Below the pieces are notes generated by a model, which was given only the letters and a program-made list of their open reading frames with translations, was not told where the DNA came from and ran no database searches. Below, piece after piece: positions 55,124 through 63,090 of a DNA stretch of 64,000 nucleotides. How positions within the stretch are numbered: the stretch's first letter is position 1; every line of letters begins with the position of its first letter. The stretch comes from Nocardioides sp. W7 (GTDB lineage: Bacteria; Actinomycetota; Actinomycetes; Propionibacteriales; Nocardioidaceae). Position numbers and translations under genes: made by a program. The stretch spans positions 2,108,001 to 2,172,000 of the forward strand of contig NZ_CP095078.1 in NCBI RefSeq assembly GCF_022919075.1. The letters are read 5' to 3'.

Positions 55124-56455
55124 GTGAGCGACGACGGCGGGGTCACCAGCACGACCGACGAGCACCGGCGACGGCTCCGGCTCTCCCGAACGCACGGCGA
55201 GGGTGACGAGGAGGGCATCGCCCAGCGGCTGGCCCACCAGTGGGCCCAGCTCCGCGAGGAGCGGCGGATCCAGGAGGCACCGGCACCGGTCACCGGTGGC
55301 CGGTCGAACTTCAGTCGCGCCCAGGTCCCGTGGGGCCTCGACCTCGCCGCCGCCTGGGCCTGGCGGTTCCTGGTCATCGTCGTAGCCGGCGCGGTCGTCG
55401 CGTACGCCGTCTCCTACCTCTCGGTCGTGTTCCTGCCGATCGCGATCGCGCTGCTCATCACCGCACTGGCCATCCCGCTGGTCGACCTGCTGCACCGGAC
55501 CGGGCTGCCGCGCGGGCTCGCGTCGCTGCTGACGGTGATCGCCGGCATCGCGACGATCGTGCTGCTGCTGACCTACGTCACCCAGCAGGTGGCCGCGGGC
55601 GCCAACGACCTCGCCAACTCGACGGTCGAGGGGCTCGACGAGGTCAAGCGCTGGCTCAAGACCGGCCCGCTGAACGCCAGCGACAGCCAGATCAACGACT
55701 ACATCGCCCAGGCCCAGGAGGCCATCCAGAGCCGCTCCGGCGACGGCGACGTCCTGGGGCAGGTGACCGAGATCAGCGCGACGGTCGGCCACGTCTTCGC
55801 GGGCTTCTTCATCGTGCTGTTCTCGACGTACTTCTTCCTCGCCGACGGCAACCGGATCTGGTCCTGGGTCGTCCGGCTGGCGCCGCGCGCCGCGCGGGAC
55901 CGGGTCGACAGCTCGGGCCGGGTCGCCTGGATCTCGCTGACCCAGTTCGTGCGTGCGACGGTCATCGTGGCCCTGGTCGACGCGATCGGCATCGCGGTCG
56001 GGGCGTGGGTCCTCGGCGTGCCGTTCGTGCTGGCCATCGGCGTCCTGGTCTTCCTCGGGGCGTTCATCCCGATGATCGGCGCCACGATCGCGGGCAGCGT
56101 CGCCGTCCTGGTCGCGCTCGTCGACCAGGGTCCGATCACCGCGCTGCTGATGCTCGGCGTGATCATCCTGGTCCAGCAGATCGAGGGCCACGTGCTGCAG
56201 CCCTTCCTGCTCGGCCGCTGGGTCTCGGTGCACCCGCTGGCCGTCATCCTCGCGATCGCGGCGGGCGTCATCGTCGGCGGCATCGCGGGCGCCCTGGTGG
56301 CGGTCCCGATGGCTGCCGCACTGAACGCCGTGGTCCAGCACCTGGCGACGTACACCGAGCCCGGCGACGATCCCGTCGAGGAGCTCGCCGAGGACTACGA
56401 GGAGACGGGCGCGACCGTCGACGTCCCCGAGCCCGAGCCCGAGGGGTCACGGTGA
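55124..56455 (+). CDS. AI-2E family transporter (DUF20 type)
   Basis: A 443-residue membrane protein with eight hydrophobic segments. About 75 N-terminal hydrophilic residues precede AWRFLVIVVAGAVVAYAVSYLSVVFLPIAIALLITALAIPLVDLLHRTGLPRGLASLLTVI. The conserved C-terminal part includes SGRVAWISLTQFVRATVIVALVDAIGIAVG and GVIILVQQIEGHVLQPFLLGRWVSVHPLAVILAI, diagnostic of the family. Despite the name, most members have other roles such as Na+/H+ exchange. It overlaps the ilvA gene by 4 bases. Confidence 0.9.
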   Translation: MSDDGGVTSTTDEHRRRLRLSRTHGEGDEEGIAQRLAHQWAQLREERRIQEAPAPVTGGRSNFSRAQVPWGLDLAAAWAWRFLVIVVAGAVVAYAVSYLSVVFLPIAIALLITALAIPLVDLLHRTGLPRGLASLLTVIAGIATIVLLLTYVTQQVAAGANDLANSTVEGLDEVKRWLKTGPLNASDSQINDYIAQAQEAIQSRSGDGDVLGQVTEISATVGHVFAGFFIVLFSTYFFLADGNRIWSWVVRLAPRAARDRVDSSGRVAWISLTQFVRATVIVALVDAIGIAVGAWVLGVPFVLAIGVLVFLGAFIPMIGATIAGSVAVLVALVDQGPITALLMLGVIILVQQIEGHVLQPFLLGRWVSVHPLAVILAIAAGVIVGGIAGALVAVPMAAALNAVVQHLATYTEPGDDPVEELAEDYEETGATVDVPEPEPEGSR

Positions 56456-57651
56456 GCGTCTCGCTCGCCGACATCGTCGCCGCCCGCGAGCTGCTCGAGG
56501 GCGTCGCGATCACCACGCCGATGGAGGAGTCGCGCTGGCTGTCCGCCCGCGCCGGCGGCCGGGTGGCGCTGAAGTGCGAGAACCTCCAGCGCACCGGCTC
56601 GTTCAAGGCCCGGGGCGCCTACGTCCGGATCGCGCGGCTCTCGGCCGCGGAGCGCGAGCGCGGGGTGGTGGCGGCCTCGGCCGGGAACCACGCCCAGGGG
56701 GTGGCCCTCGCCGCCCAGCTGCTCGGCATCAGGGCCACGGTCTTCATGCCCGAGGGAGCGCCCATCCCCAAGGAGCGGGCGACCCGCGGGTACGGCGCCG
56801 AGGTGGTCTTCGAGGGCCGCTACCTGGAGGACTCGCTGGTCGCCGCCCGGCGGTACGCCGACGAGACCGGCGCGATCCTCATCCATCCCTTCGACCACCC
56901 CGACATCGTCGCGGGCCAGGGCACCGCCGGGCTCGAGATCCTCGAGCAGGTGCCCGACGTGCAGACCGTGCTGGTGCCCACGGGGGGAGGAGGCCTGCTC
57001 GCCGGGATCGCCATCGCGATCAAGTCCCTGCGCCCCGGGGTGCGCGTCGTGGGCGTCCAGGCGGCCGGTGCGGCGGCGTACCCCGCCTCGTTGGCCAGCG
57101 GTCGTCCGGTCGCCCTGGAGTCGATGCAGACGATGGCCGACGGGATCGCCGTCGGACTGCCCGGCGAGCTCACCTTCGCCGCCGTCCGCGACCACGTCGA
57201 CGAGATCCTCACCGTCTCCGAGGAGGACCTCTCCCGCGCCCTGCTCGCGCTGGTGGAGCGGGCCAAGATGATCGTCGAGCCGGCCGGCGCGGCCGCCGTG
57301 GCGGCGATGCTGGACGACCCGGGACGGTTCGCGTCGCCGGCGGTCGCCGTGCTGTCGGGAGGCAACGTCGACCCGCTGCTGCTCGGCAAGGTGATCCGGC
57401 ACGGCATGGCCGCCGCCGGTCGCTACCTCAACCTGCACGTCACCGTGCCCGACACCCCGGGCGGCCTGGCCCAGCTGCTGGGCGAGGTCGGCGCGGCCGG
57501 GGCCAACGTGCTCGAGGTCGTGCACGAGCGGATCTCGCCGTCGCTGCTCCTCGACGAGGTCCAGGTGCACCTGCAGCTGGAGACACGCGGAACCCCGCAC
57601 GCGGAGCTGCTGTTGGAGCGGCTGCGCGAGCGGGGCTACCGGGTCGAGTAG
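56452..57651 (+). CDS. Threonine ammonia-lyase with ACT domain
   Basis: A 399-residue PLP enzyme that deaminates threonine to 2-oxobutanoate, feeding isoleucine synthesis. PLP lysine in LQRTGSFKARGAY (about 47), substrate loop ASAGNHAQGVALAAQLLG, phosphate loop VPTGGGGLLAGIA, and the SGGNVDPLLLGKVIR turn. An ACT-like domain (LHVTVPDTPGGLAQLLGEVGAAGANVLEVVHER) occupies the last 75 residues. This architecture is shared by IlvA1-type biosynthetic and TdcB-type catabolic enzymes. Confidence 0.92.
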   Translation: MSVSLADIVAARELLEGVAITTPMEESRWLSARAGGRVALKCENLQRTGSFKARGAYVRIARLSAAERERGVVAASAGNHAQGVALAAQLLGIRATVFMPEGAPIPKERATRGYGAEVVFEGRYLEDSLVAARRYADETGAILIHPFDHPDIVAGQGTAGLEILEQVPDVQTVLVPTGGGGLLAGIAIAIKSLRPGVRVVGVQAAGAAAYPASLASGRPVALESMQTMADGIAVGLPGELTFAAVRDHVDEILTVSEEDLSRALLALVERAKMIVEPAGAAAVAAMLDDPGRFASPAVAVLSGGNVDPLLLGKVIRHGMAAAGRYLNLHVTVPDTPGGLAQLLGEVGAAGANVLEVVHERISPSLLLDEVQVHLQLETRGTPHAELLLERLRERGYRVE

Positions 57652-57652
57652 A

Positions 57653-58156
57653 TCAACCCTCGAAGGGGACCGCGTCGAGGATGACGACCTTGAGCTCCTT
57701 GCCGTTCGGAGCCTCGTAGGAGACCGTCTCGCCCTTGTTGTGGCCGTTGATGGCCGAGCCGAGCGGCGACTGCGGCGAGTAGACCGTCAGCCCCTCGGGC
57801 TCGATCTCCCGGGCGCCGAGGAGGAACGTCTCGGCCTCGTCGTCGTCATCGCCGACGAACTTGTAGGTCACGACCATGCCGGGCTCGACGACGCCGTCGT
57901 TGGGCGGGGTCTCGCCGACCTCGGCGCGGCGCAGCATGTCCTCCAGCTGCCGGATCCGGCCCTCGACCTTGCCCTGCTCCTCGCGGGCCGCGTGGTAGCC
58001 GCCGTTCTCCTTCAGGTCGCCCTCGTCGCGGGCGGCGCTGATCCGGGCGATGACCTCTTGGCGCACGGGACCCTTGAGGTCGGCGAGCTCCTGCGTGAGC
58101 TTGTCGAAGGCGTCCTGGGTCAGCCAGATGGTGCCCTGCTCGGTCGACTGGGTCAT
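57653..58156 (-). CDS. greA: Transcription elongation factor GreA
   Basis: A 167-residue GreA: N-terminal coiled coil (WLTQDAFDKLTQELADLKGPVRQEVIARISAARDEGDLKENGGYHAAREEQGKVEGRIRQLEDML) with the acidic tip DEGDLKEN that enters the polymerase secondary channel, and the C-terminal FKBP-like domain (VVTYKFVGDDDDEAETFLLGARE, SPLGSAINGHNKGETVSYEAPNG). AGGAG lies before ATG 58156. Convergent with ilvA; divergent neighbours are DUF4307 and mca, as in mycobacteria. Confidence 0.96.
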   Translation of the reverse strand: MTQSTEQGTIWLTQDAFDKLTQELADLKGPVRQEVIARISAARDEGDLKENGGYHAAREEQGKVEGRIRQLEDMLRRAEVGETPPNDGVVEPGMVVTYKFVGDDDDEAETFLLGAREIEPEGLTVYSPQSPLGSAINGHNKGETVSYEAPNGKELKVVILDAVPFEG

Positions 58157-58367
58157 GGTGATGCTCCTGCACTGCTGGGGGGTACGACGGGGCCAAACCC
58201 TTCGAGGTCGGGGTGTGGCGCCCGCTCCGGTCGGCCACCACGTGGCACGGTCTCGGATCTCGCGGGGCCCTCACCTGGACGGCCCGACGGGACGGCTCAG
58301 ACGGCTGAGTCTAGCAACCTGCCCGCGGTAACGCAGAACGACGCGTGACCTGCGCCACGAGGACGTG

Positions 58368-58784
58368 CTAGCTGGGTCGTTCCTGGCCGTCCGCGGTGCA
58401 GCCGACGAACTCGACCGAGGTGGCCAGCCGCTCGGTGCGGATGGTCTGCTCGGTCCGGTCCGGGTCGTCGGCCGCCGGGGTGAAGGACAGCTCGCCGACG
58501 ACGTTGTGGTCCTCGGCGAAGGCGCGCAGCAGGCAGGCGACTCCGGTCGCGTCGTCGCGGACCCGCACGTCGACCAGCGCCGTCGTCGTGTGCTCGTCGA
58601 CGAGGTCGAAGGAGACCAGGTCGGAGTCGACGGGCTTCGAGGTCTGGCCGACGATGGTCCACGCAAGCCAGCCCAGCGCGACCACGCCGAGCAGCGCGCA
58701 GGCGACCCAGGTGGCGCGCCGCCGCCAGGGCGAAGGGGCGCCGTACCGCTCGGCCAGCGTTGCCGGGGAGTCCTGCGAGGTCAC
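58368..58784 (-). CDS. DUF4307 membrane protein
   Basis: A 138-residue protein with LAERYGAPSPWRRRATWVACALLGVVALGWLAWTIVG (short cytosolic tail and one membrane helix) and an extracytoplasmic beta-rich domain (VSFDLVDEHTTTALVDVRVRDDATGVACLLRAFAEDHNVVGE). This is the DUF4307 pattern, found beside greA and mca throughout actinobacteria (Rv1081c in M. tuberculosis). GTG 58784 has GACCAT 6 bases upstream. Function unknown. Confidence 0.9.
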   Translation of the reverse strand: MTSQDSPATLAERYGAPSPWRRRATWVACALLGVVALGWLAWTIVGQTSKPVDSDLVSFDLVDEHTTTALVDVRVRDDATGVACLLRAFAEDHNVVGELSFTPAADDPDRTEQTIRTERLATSVEFVGCTADGQERPS

Positions 58785-58790
58785 CGGACC

Positions 58791-58807
58791 ATGGTCGCAC
58801 CTACGAT
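58791..58807. promoter_or_regulatory. Divergent promoters of DUF4307 and mca
   Basis: GACCAT on the minus strand (58791-58796) is 6 bases before the DUF4307 GTG, and TACGAT on the + strand (58802-58807) is 7 bases before the mca ATG. The two start codons are only 30 bases apart, so the polymerases must compete. Confidence 0.5.
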
Positions 58808-58814
58808 GGGGCCC

Positions 58815-59699
58815 ATGTCGCAGCACCCCAGGTCGGGCCTCCGGCTGATGCACGTCCACGCCCACCCCGACGACGAGTCGAGCAAGGGCGCCGCATCCAC
58901 CGCCATGTACGTCGCGCAGGGCGTCGACGTGCACGTCGCGACCTGCACCGGCGGCGAGCGCGGCTCCATCCTGAACCCCAAGATGGAGCGCCCCGACATC
59001 CTCGAGAACATCACCGAGATCCGCCGCCAGGAGATGGAGCGGGCCCGCGACATCCTCGGCGTGAAGCAGGACTGGCTCGGGTTCGTCGACTCCGGCTGGC
59101 CCGAGGGCGACCCCAAGCCGCCGCTGCCGGAGGGCTGCTTCGCCCTGGTGCCGCTCGAGGAGGCCGCCGCCCCGCTGGTCCGGCTGATCCGCCGGTTCCG
59201 CCCGCACGTGGTGACGACGTACGACGAGCGCGGCGGCTACCCGCACCCCGACCACATCAAGTGCCACGAGATCAGCGTCGAGGCCTTCCACGCGGCCGGT
59301 GACCCGGAGCGCTACCCCGAGCTCGGCGAGCCGTGGCAGCCGCTGAAGCTCTACTACCATCACTCGTTCAACCGCGAGCGGATGCAGCGACTGCACGACG
59401 CGACGGTCGCCCACGGGCTGGAGTCGCCCTGGGGCGAGCGCCTGAAGGAGTGGCAGCCCGAACCCGAGTGGGACGCCCGGGTGACCACCAAGGTGCCGTG
59501 CGCGGACTACTTCGGCGTGCGCGACCAGGCGCTGCTCGCGCACGCCACCCAGATCGATCCCGACGGGTTCTGGTTCGCCATCCCGCGCGAGATCCAGGAG
59601 GACGTGTGGCCGACCGAGGACTTCGAGCTCGTCGTGAGCCATGTCGCCTCGACCACTCCGGAGGACGACCTGTTCGCCGGCATCACCGACCCCGCCTGA
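58815..59699 (+). CDS. mca: Mycothiol S-conjugate amidase Mca
   Basis: A 294-residue zinc amidase that cleaves mycothiol conjugates so that the mercapturic part is exported. Metal ligands appear in VHAHPDDESSKGAA and YPHPDHIKCHE; TGGERGSILNPKMERPD and KVPCADYFGVRDQALLAHATQIDPDGFWFAIP are typical of Mca rather than of the deacetylase MshB. The start is ATG 58815; ATG 58806 in frame is possible, but the leaderless -10 spacing favours 58815. Its presence shows that the organism makes mycothiol. Confidence 0.95.
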   Translation: MSQHPRSGLRLMHVHAHPDDESSKGAASTAMYVAQGVDVHVATCTGGERGSILNPKMERPDILENITEIRRQEMERARDILGVKQDWLGFVDSGWPEGDPKPPLPEGCFALVPLEEAAAPLVRLIRRFRPHVVTTYDERGGYPHPDHIKCHEISVEAFHAAGDPERYPELGEPWQPLKLYYHHSFNRERMQRLHDATVAHGLESPWGERLKEWQPEPEWDARVTTKVPCADYFGVRDQALLAHATQIDPDGFWFAIPREIQEDVWPTEDFELVVSHVASTTPEDDLFAGITDPA

Positions 59700-59712
59700 G
59701 AGACTCGTGACC

Positions 59713-59946
59713 ATGCAGCAGCTGTTCATCCTGACCACTCAGCTCCTGGCGAGCGACCCTGTCCCGGAGGACAACGACGTCGTCGCCGGCTGGGTCGGCT
59801 TCGCCTTGTTCATCGGGCTGGCCATCGCGGTCGGCCTGCTGGGCTGGGCGCTGACCAAGCAGCTCAAGCGCACCGAGGCCAACCGCAAGGCCGGCGCCTT
59901 CGGCCCCGTCGACGATGAGGACGAGCCCGGCCCCCACGGCGGCTGA
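59713..59946 (+). CDS. Small single-pass membrane protein next to mca
   Basis: A 77-residue protein with one helix (GWVGFALFIGLAIAVGLLGWALTKQL) and a charged C-terminal tail (KRTEANRKAGAFGPVDDEDEPGPHGG). It starts 13 bases after mca. A similar small protein gene (Rv1083) follows mca in mycobacteria. GTG 59707 is an alternative start. Role unknown. Confidence 0.8.
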   Translation: MQQLFILTTQLLASDPVPEDNDVVAGWVGFALFIGLAIAVGLLGWALTKQLKRTEANRKAGAFGPVDDEDEPGPHGG

Positions 59947-59966
59947 CGCTGGGTGGGGGACTGACT

Positions 59967-60006
59967 GACGCTGGTCGAGGTGCGAGCGAAGCGATCCTCG
60001 AAACCC
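59967..60006 (+). repeat. Palindromic intergenic repeat, distant copy R4
   Basis: GACGCTGGTCGAGGTGCGAG...GATCCTCGAAACCC belongs to the same family as the copies around the GIY-YIG gene, with a shortened centre (GCGAGCGAAGCGATC). It is 20 bases after the small membrane gene and just past the end of the HEPN/Abi gene. Confidence 0.75.
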
Positions 60007-60090
60007 TGACCTCGGCGGCCGCTCAGTCTAGGAGCGTCTGAGGGTGGTGGCCACTCTTGCGCCGGTTCGGGTCGGGCTGTCGAGGGGCGG

Positions 60091-60903
60091 CTAGGAGCTT
60101 GGGCGGGAGATGAGCCCTGGCACGGGGCACGCGGCGACCAGCTCGGGGACGCGTGACTGGGTGCTGGCCCAGGCCGCAGCGCTGGGGGCGATGAGGTCGA
60201 AGACATGTCGGACGTCATCGAGGCGCTCGAGAAGACCTGTGCGGGACGAGAATACGGGCTCGTTGTGTGCGAGCCGGTTGCGGAACCTGTTGACGCGCGC
60301 TACGTGGTCGTGAATCTCGCTGCGGCTGGTCTTCGCCGGGAATGCTCGCGAGAGCATCGGGTTCCAGAACACGGCCGCTCGGTCCTTCTCGGTCATCTTC
60401 GTCCAGAAGCCGAACATCTGGGAGGCGACGACCTGCCCATGAGCGGGGTGGGCGCCGTGGCCACTGCGGGCGGCCTCGAGCTCCCTGCGGGAGCGCTCGT
60501 TCATCTTGCGCTGCCATTCTCGAGCTCGCGGGTGGCCTTGTTCGCGGTGGAAGAGGCGACTGCTGGGGTCGATCGCCCAGTTCGGGTAGCGCTTGATGAG
60601 CTCCCGGTCGTAGACGTTTCGGAGCGCGACCTCGAAGTGACAGGTGTCGGTGAACGCGGCCCCGGCGATCTCACTGTTCCAGGCGTAGAGCCGCAGCGCG
60701 GTGTCGAGATCCTGGGCGCAGACCCGGAGATAGCGGCTCAGGCGGGGGATGCTGAGCCACAGTTCGGCGGCGGCCTGCGACAGTTCGGGTGGAGGATCTG
60801 CGACGGTCATCTCGTCCGTGCCACCGGGCGGACGCACTGCGCCTGCAGCGGCGCCAGGAGGGTGTGCGGGGAGTGGATCATCCGCTTGAACTTCCTCAGT
60901 CAT
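60091..60903 (-). CDS. Abi-family HEPN protein
   Basis: A 270-residue protein of the Abi_2/AbiD-like type: LSIPRLSRYLRVCAQDLDTALRLYAWNSEIAGAAFTDTCHFEVALRNVYDREL (typical N-terminal segment), ASQMFGFWTKMTEKDRAAVFW, and the HEPN catalytic motif R-x4-H in VNRFRNRLAHNEPVF (about residue 207). HEPN proteins with this motif are RNases; Abi members abort phage infection. ATG 60903 has AGAGG 8 bases upstream; ATG 60810 is an alternative. No partner gene is apparent. The surrounding DNA is less GC-rich than usual, suggesting transfer. Confidence 0.85.
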   Translation of the reverse strand: MTEEVQADDPLPAHPPGAAAGAVRPPGGTDEMTVADPPPELSQAAAELWLSIPRLSRYLRVCAQDLDTALRLYAWNSEIAGAAFTDTCHFEVALRNVYDRELIKRYPNWAIDPSSRLFHREQGHPRAREWQRKMNERSRRELEAARSGHGAHPAHGQVVASQMFGFWTKMTEKDRAAVFWNPMLSRAFPAKTSRSEIHDHVARVNRFRNRLAHNEPVFSSRTGLLERLDDVRHVFDLIAPSAAAWASTQSRVPELVAACPVPGLISRPSS

Positions 60904-61244
60904 TCGAATAGCCTCTGCATATCGCCCCGCGGCAACGGCCCTCTGGCCGACTCTCTGAGTCGAGTTAGGCACCGCGGGGCTTAGTCATTCCTGGCCTAGC
61001 CAGGTTGGATGGCAGAAGTTGTACCGCATCGAGGGTATGAGTGTCGCGTCCTCTGATCTGTGGCTGGCGTCGCAACCCCTGGGTGGGTCTGCGCCTGCAT
61101 CGCGCAACGAGCCTTCGCTCGGATCGCCGCGACCTGGCACAACGACGCTCTCGACATAAGAGAGCCGAGCACGCTTGATGGGTCCCCGTGCTCACCGGCT
61201 GTTATCCGGACAGGGAAGGTCGCCGTGAAGCCTGCGATATCACG
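60904..61244. other. Gene-poor interval between the Abi gene and the Phd-like remnant
   Basis: Open frames here have no coherent protein character and the base composition is less GC-biased than in the genes around it. A toxin gene expected after the Phd-like antitoxin is not recognisable. It may be decayed foreign DNA. Confidence 0.45.
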
Positions 61245-61514
61245 CTACGGCTGGTTGAGATCGACACCCGGCATGACCCGTTCGAGCAGATCGGCCGGAA
61301 CGGAGAATCCCGAGCGAGCCGCCGCCAGAAGAAGTGTGATGGTGGAGGCGAATTGGTTGTCGCGATCGTCGGCCTGTTCGGCACGCTCGATCAGGTCCTG
61401 ATTCCGCTCTGGCGCAACCAGGTAGCACTCGATCTCGTTGTGGTGGGTGACTGCGACCGCGTCCATGCTTCGCAGCAGGTCCAGGGTGTCGCGGTTCAGG
61501 GCGCCGGAGGACAC
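61245..61514 (-). pseudogene. Phd/YefM-like antitoxin, possibly frameshifted at its 5' end
   Basis: An 89-residue frame: LNRDTLDLLRSMDAVAVTHHNEIECYLVAPERNQDLIERAEQ matches the Phd pattern (ELNRxTxxLL...VxVTxxGxxxxxLVP). The same frame continues upstream without a normal start (RVAPVRFVEQRVSSGALNRDT) to a stop at about 61547, whereas a good ribosome site and ATG (GGAAGG, ATG 61551) sit in another frame. Either GTG 61514 is used or an indel near 61545 broke the gene. No toxin gene follows. Confidence 0.55.
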
Positions 61515-61599
61515 ACGTTGCTCGACGAACCGGACCGGAGCGACGCGTCATGGTCTTCCTTCCAACTTTGTTGCCGGCCTCGCTGACCGCCCCGCGAAG

Positions 61600-61971
61600 T
61601 CAGCCCTGGTCGGCCTGCTGCTCGGCGACCTGACGGTGCACGTCGGCCATGTCGAGCCCGCGCACGCCGTCGATGAGCTGGTCGAGCGCCGGGGCGGGCA
61701 GTGCGCCGGGCTGGGAGAAGACCAGCACGCCCTCGCGGAACGCCATCAGCGTGGGGATGGACTGGATGCCGGCGGCGGCAGCGAGCTCCTGTTGCGCCTC
61801 GGTGTCGATCGAGCCGAACACGATGTCGGGGTTCGCCTCGGAGGCGGCTTCGTAGGTCGGCGCGAACTGTCGGCACGGCCCGCACCAGCCGGCCCAGAAG
61901 TCGACGAGGAGGATGGCGTCCTGCTGGACGTGGGTCGCGAAGTTGTCGGAGGTCAGCTCGATCGTGGCCAT
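61600..61971 (-). CDS. Thioredoxin
   Basis: A 123-residue thioredoxin: ELTSDNFATHVQQDAILLVDFWAGWCGPCRQFAPTYEAASE with redox WCGPC at about 30-34, cis-proline in GIQSIPTLMAFREGVLV. The C-terminus (PAPALDQLIDGVRGLDMADVHRQVAEQQADQG) is slightly longer than usual. TACCGT lies exactly 6 bases before ATG 61971, so it is probably leaderless. It could reduce MsrA and other oxidised proteins. Confidence 0.95.
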   Translation of the reverse strand: MATIELTSDNFATHVQQDAILLVDFWAGWCGPCRQFAPTYEAASEANPDIVFGSIDTEAQQELAAAAGIQSIPTLMAFREGVLVFSQPGALPAPALDQLIDGVRGLDMADVHRQVAEQQADQG

Positions 61972-61977
61972 GCGACA

Positions 61978-61983
61978 ACGGTA
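61978..61983 (-). promoter_or_regulatory. -10 box of the thioredoxin gene (leaderless)
   Basis: TACCGT on the minus strand ends 6 bases before the ATG; identical box and spacing precede the BtuF-like gene (40377-40382). Confidence 0.5.
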
Positions 61984-62014
61984 CGACGGGGGCGAGCCCG
62001 CGGTCGCGCGCAGC

Positions 62015-62377
62015 TCAGGGCGGCTCGTCGATGCCGAGCTGGTCCGCGAGGGCCGACGTGAGCGCCGTGGCCGACTCGACCGTGAGCAGCAGTCGCAGGC
62101 TCCGCAGGTCGTCGGACTCGATCGCCAGCCATTCGACGACCTCACCGAGGTGGCGCCCCCTCCGGACGACCACGTCGACCGCTTCGAGCGAGTCGGTCAT
62201 CGGAATGGTGTCGGTGCTGCCGGCGACCACCGGCAGGTGCGACGCCTGACTCTGGTGATAGCGGTCCTCGGGGTGGTCGTCCTCGCGATGCTCCCGCACG
62301 CACCACGGTGGACAGGGCTCGACCAGCCAGCTCGGTGTCGGGTCGGTCCGAGGGGGCTGGTGGTCGGGTCGGGTCAT
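62015..62377 (-). CDS. DUF6907-like protein
   Basis: A 120-residue protein. It begins with SWLVEPCPPWCVREHREDDHPEDRYHQS, a Cys/His cluster typical of DUF6907 (CPxWCxxxH), followed by a beta-rich region (VVRRGRHLGEVVEWLAIESDDLRSLRLLLTVESATAL). Family function unknown; it is common in Streptomyces and relatives near regulators. GGAGG lies 9 bases before ATG 62377. Divergent from an XRE regulator. Confidence 0.75.
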   Translation of the reverse strand: MTRPDHQPPRTDPTPSWLVEPCPPWCVREHREDDHPEDRYHQSQASHLPVVAGSTDTIPMTDSLEAVDVVVRRGRHLGEVVEWLAIESDDLRSLRLLLTVESATALTSALADQLGIDEPP

Positions 62378-62491
62378 GGGCGTGGCCTCCAGTGGCAAGC
62401 AGTACGACCATAGGAAGCGGCGCCGACGGTGCGACCCGGCCTGCACCACTTCCCCACAGAGCCACCCCGGCCAGCTCGAAATTCCCACACC

Positions 62492-62505
62492 CAGATGGTC
62501 ATCTG
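62492..62505. promoter_or_regulatory. Palindrome between DUF6907 and XRE genes
   Basis: CAGATGGTCATCTG: 6-bp arms around GT. It lies just before a TACCAT -10-like box (62509-62514), suiting an autoregulatory operator for the XRE protein. Confidence 0.45.
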
Positions 62506-62533
62506 TCTACCATTGTCGAGTGATGCTGGACGG

Positions 62534-62815
62534 GTGCCACGACGACGATCGGCCCCGACCTGGGAGGAGTTCGCCCGGGAGGTCGGACACCACCTGGCCC
62601 GCGCACGGGCCGCCAAGGGGTTGAGCCAGGAGCGGGTGGCGCACATGGCCGGCATCACGGGCTTCACCTATCAGAAGTACGAGAAGGGTGAGTCGCGGCC
62701 CGGCCAGCCGTTGAACCCGCAGCTGAAGACGCTCGTCGCGCTCAGTCAGGTCCTCGACGTGCCGCTCACCGAGTTGCTGCCGTCGACGTTGCCGGACGTC
62801 ACCGGAGGCCGCTGA
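62534..62815 (+). CDS. XRE-family transcriptional regulator
   Basis: A 93-residue protein with one helix-turn-helix domain: FAREVGHHLARARAAKGLSQERVAHMAGITGFTYQKYEKGESRPGQPLNPQLKTLVALSQVLDVPLTELLP. The turn SQERVAHMAGITGFTYQKYEKG is the recognition unit. No sensor domain. Start GTG 62534 is chosen from domain position; the ribosome site is weak. It is small enough to be an antitoxin-like autoregulator, yet no toxin is adjacent. Confidence 0.85.
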   Translation: MPRRRSAPTWEEFAREVGHHLARARAAKGLSQERVAHMAGITGFTYQKYEKGESRPGQPLNPQLKTLVALSQVLDVPLTELLPSTLPDVTGGR

Positions 62816-63090
62816 CGGCCCTGACGGCCACTGACGCCGGAGAGCGGGCCCCGGGGCGCACGCTCCCGGGGACCGCTGAGATCGGCCGGCCTCGCGCGAG
62901 AGAGACCGGCCGATCCCGAGTGCCGTTCGCGGAGCTAAGGGAGGGATATAGACCCCGCGAACGTTCCCCCCGGGGCAGATTCACCCATGCCGCAACGATG
63001 GGGACAAGGGGATGTGGGCGGTCGGTCCGAGCACGGGTGCGAAGTTGCGATGTGGGTGACAAAAGAGGTGGCAGGAGAACAACAGTGACC

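Noticed and set aside
55124..56455. Quorum-sensing AI-2 exporter
   Set aside because: The AI-2E family name does not establish AI-2 export and no lux genes are present, so only the family is stated.
60091..61514. The HEPN protein and the Phd-like frame as one toxin-antitoxin operon
   Set aside because: They are on the same strand but about 340 bases apart with non-coding DNA between, and Phd proteins pair with Doc or RelE-type toxins, not HEPN/Abi proteins.
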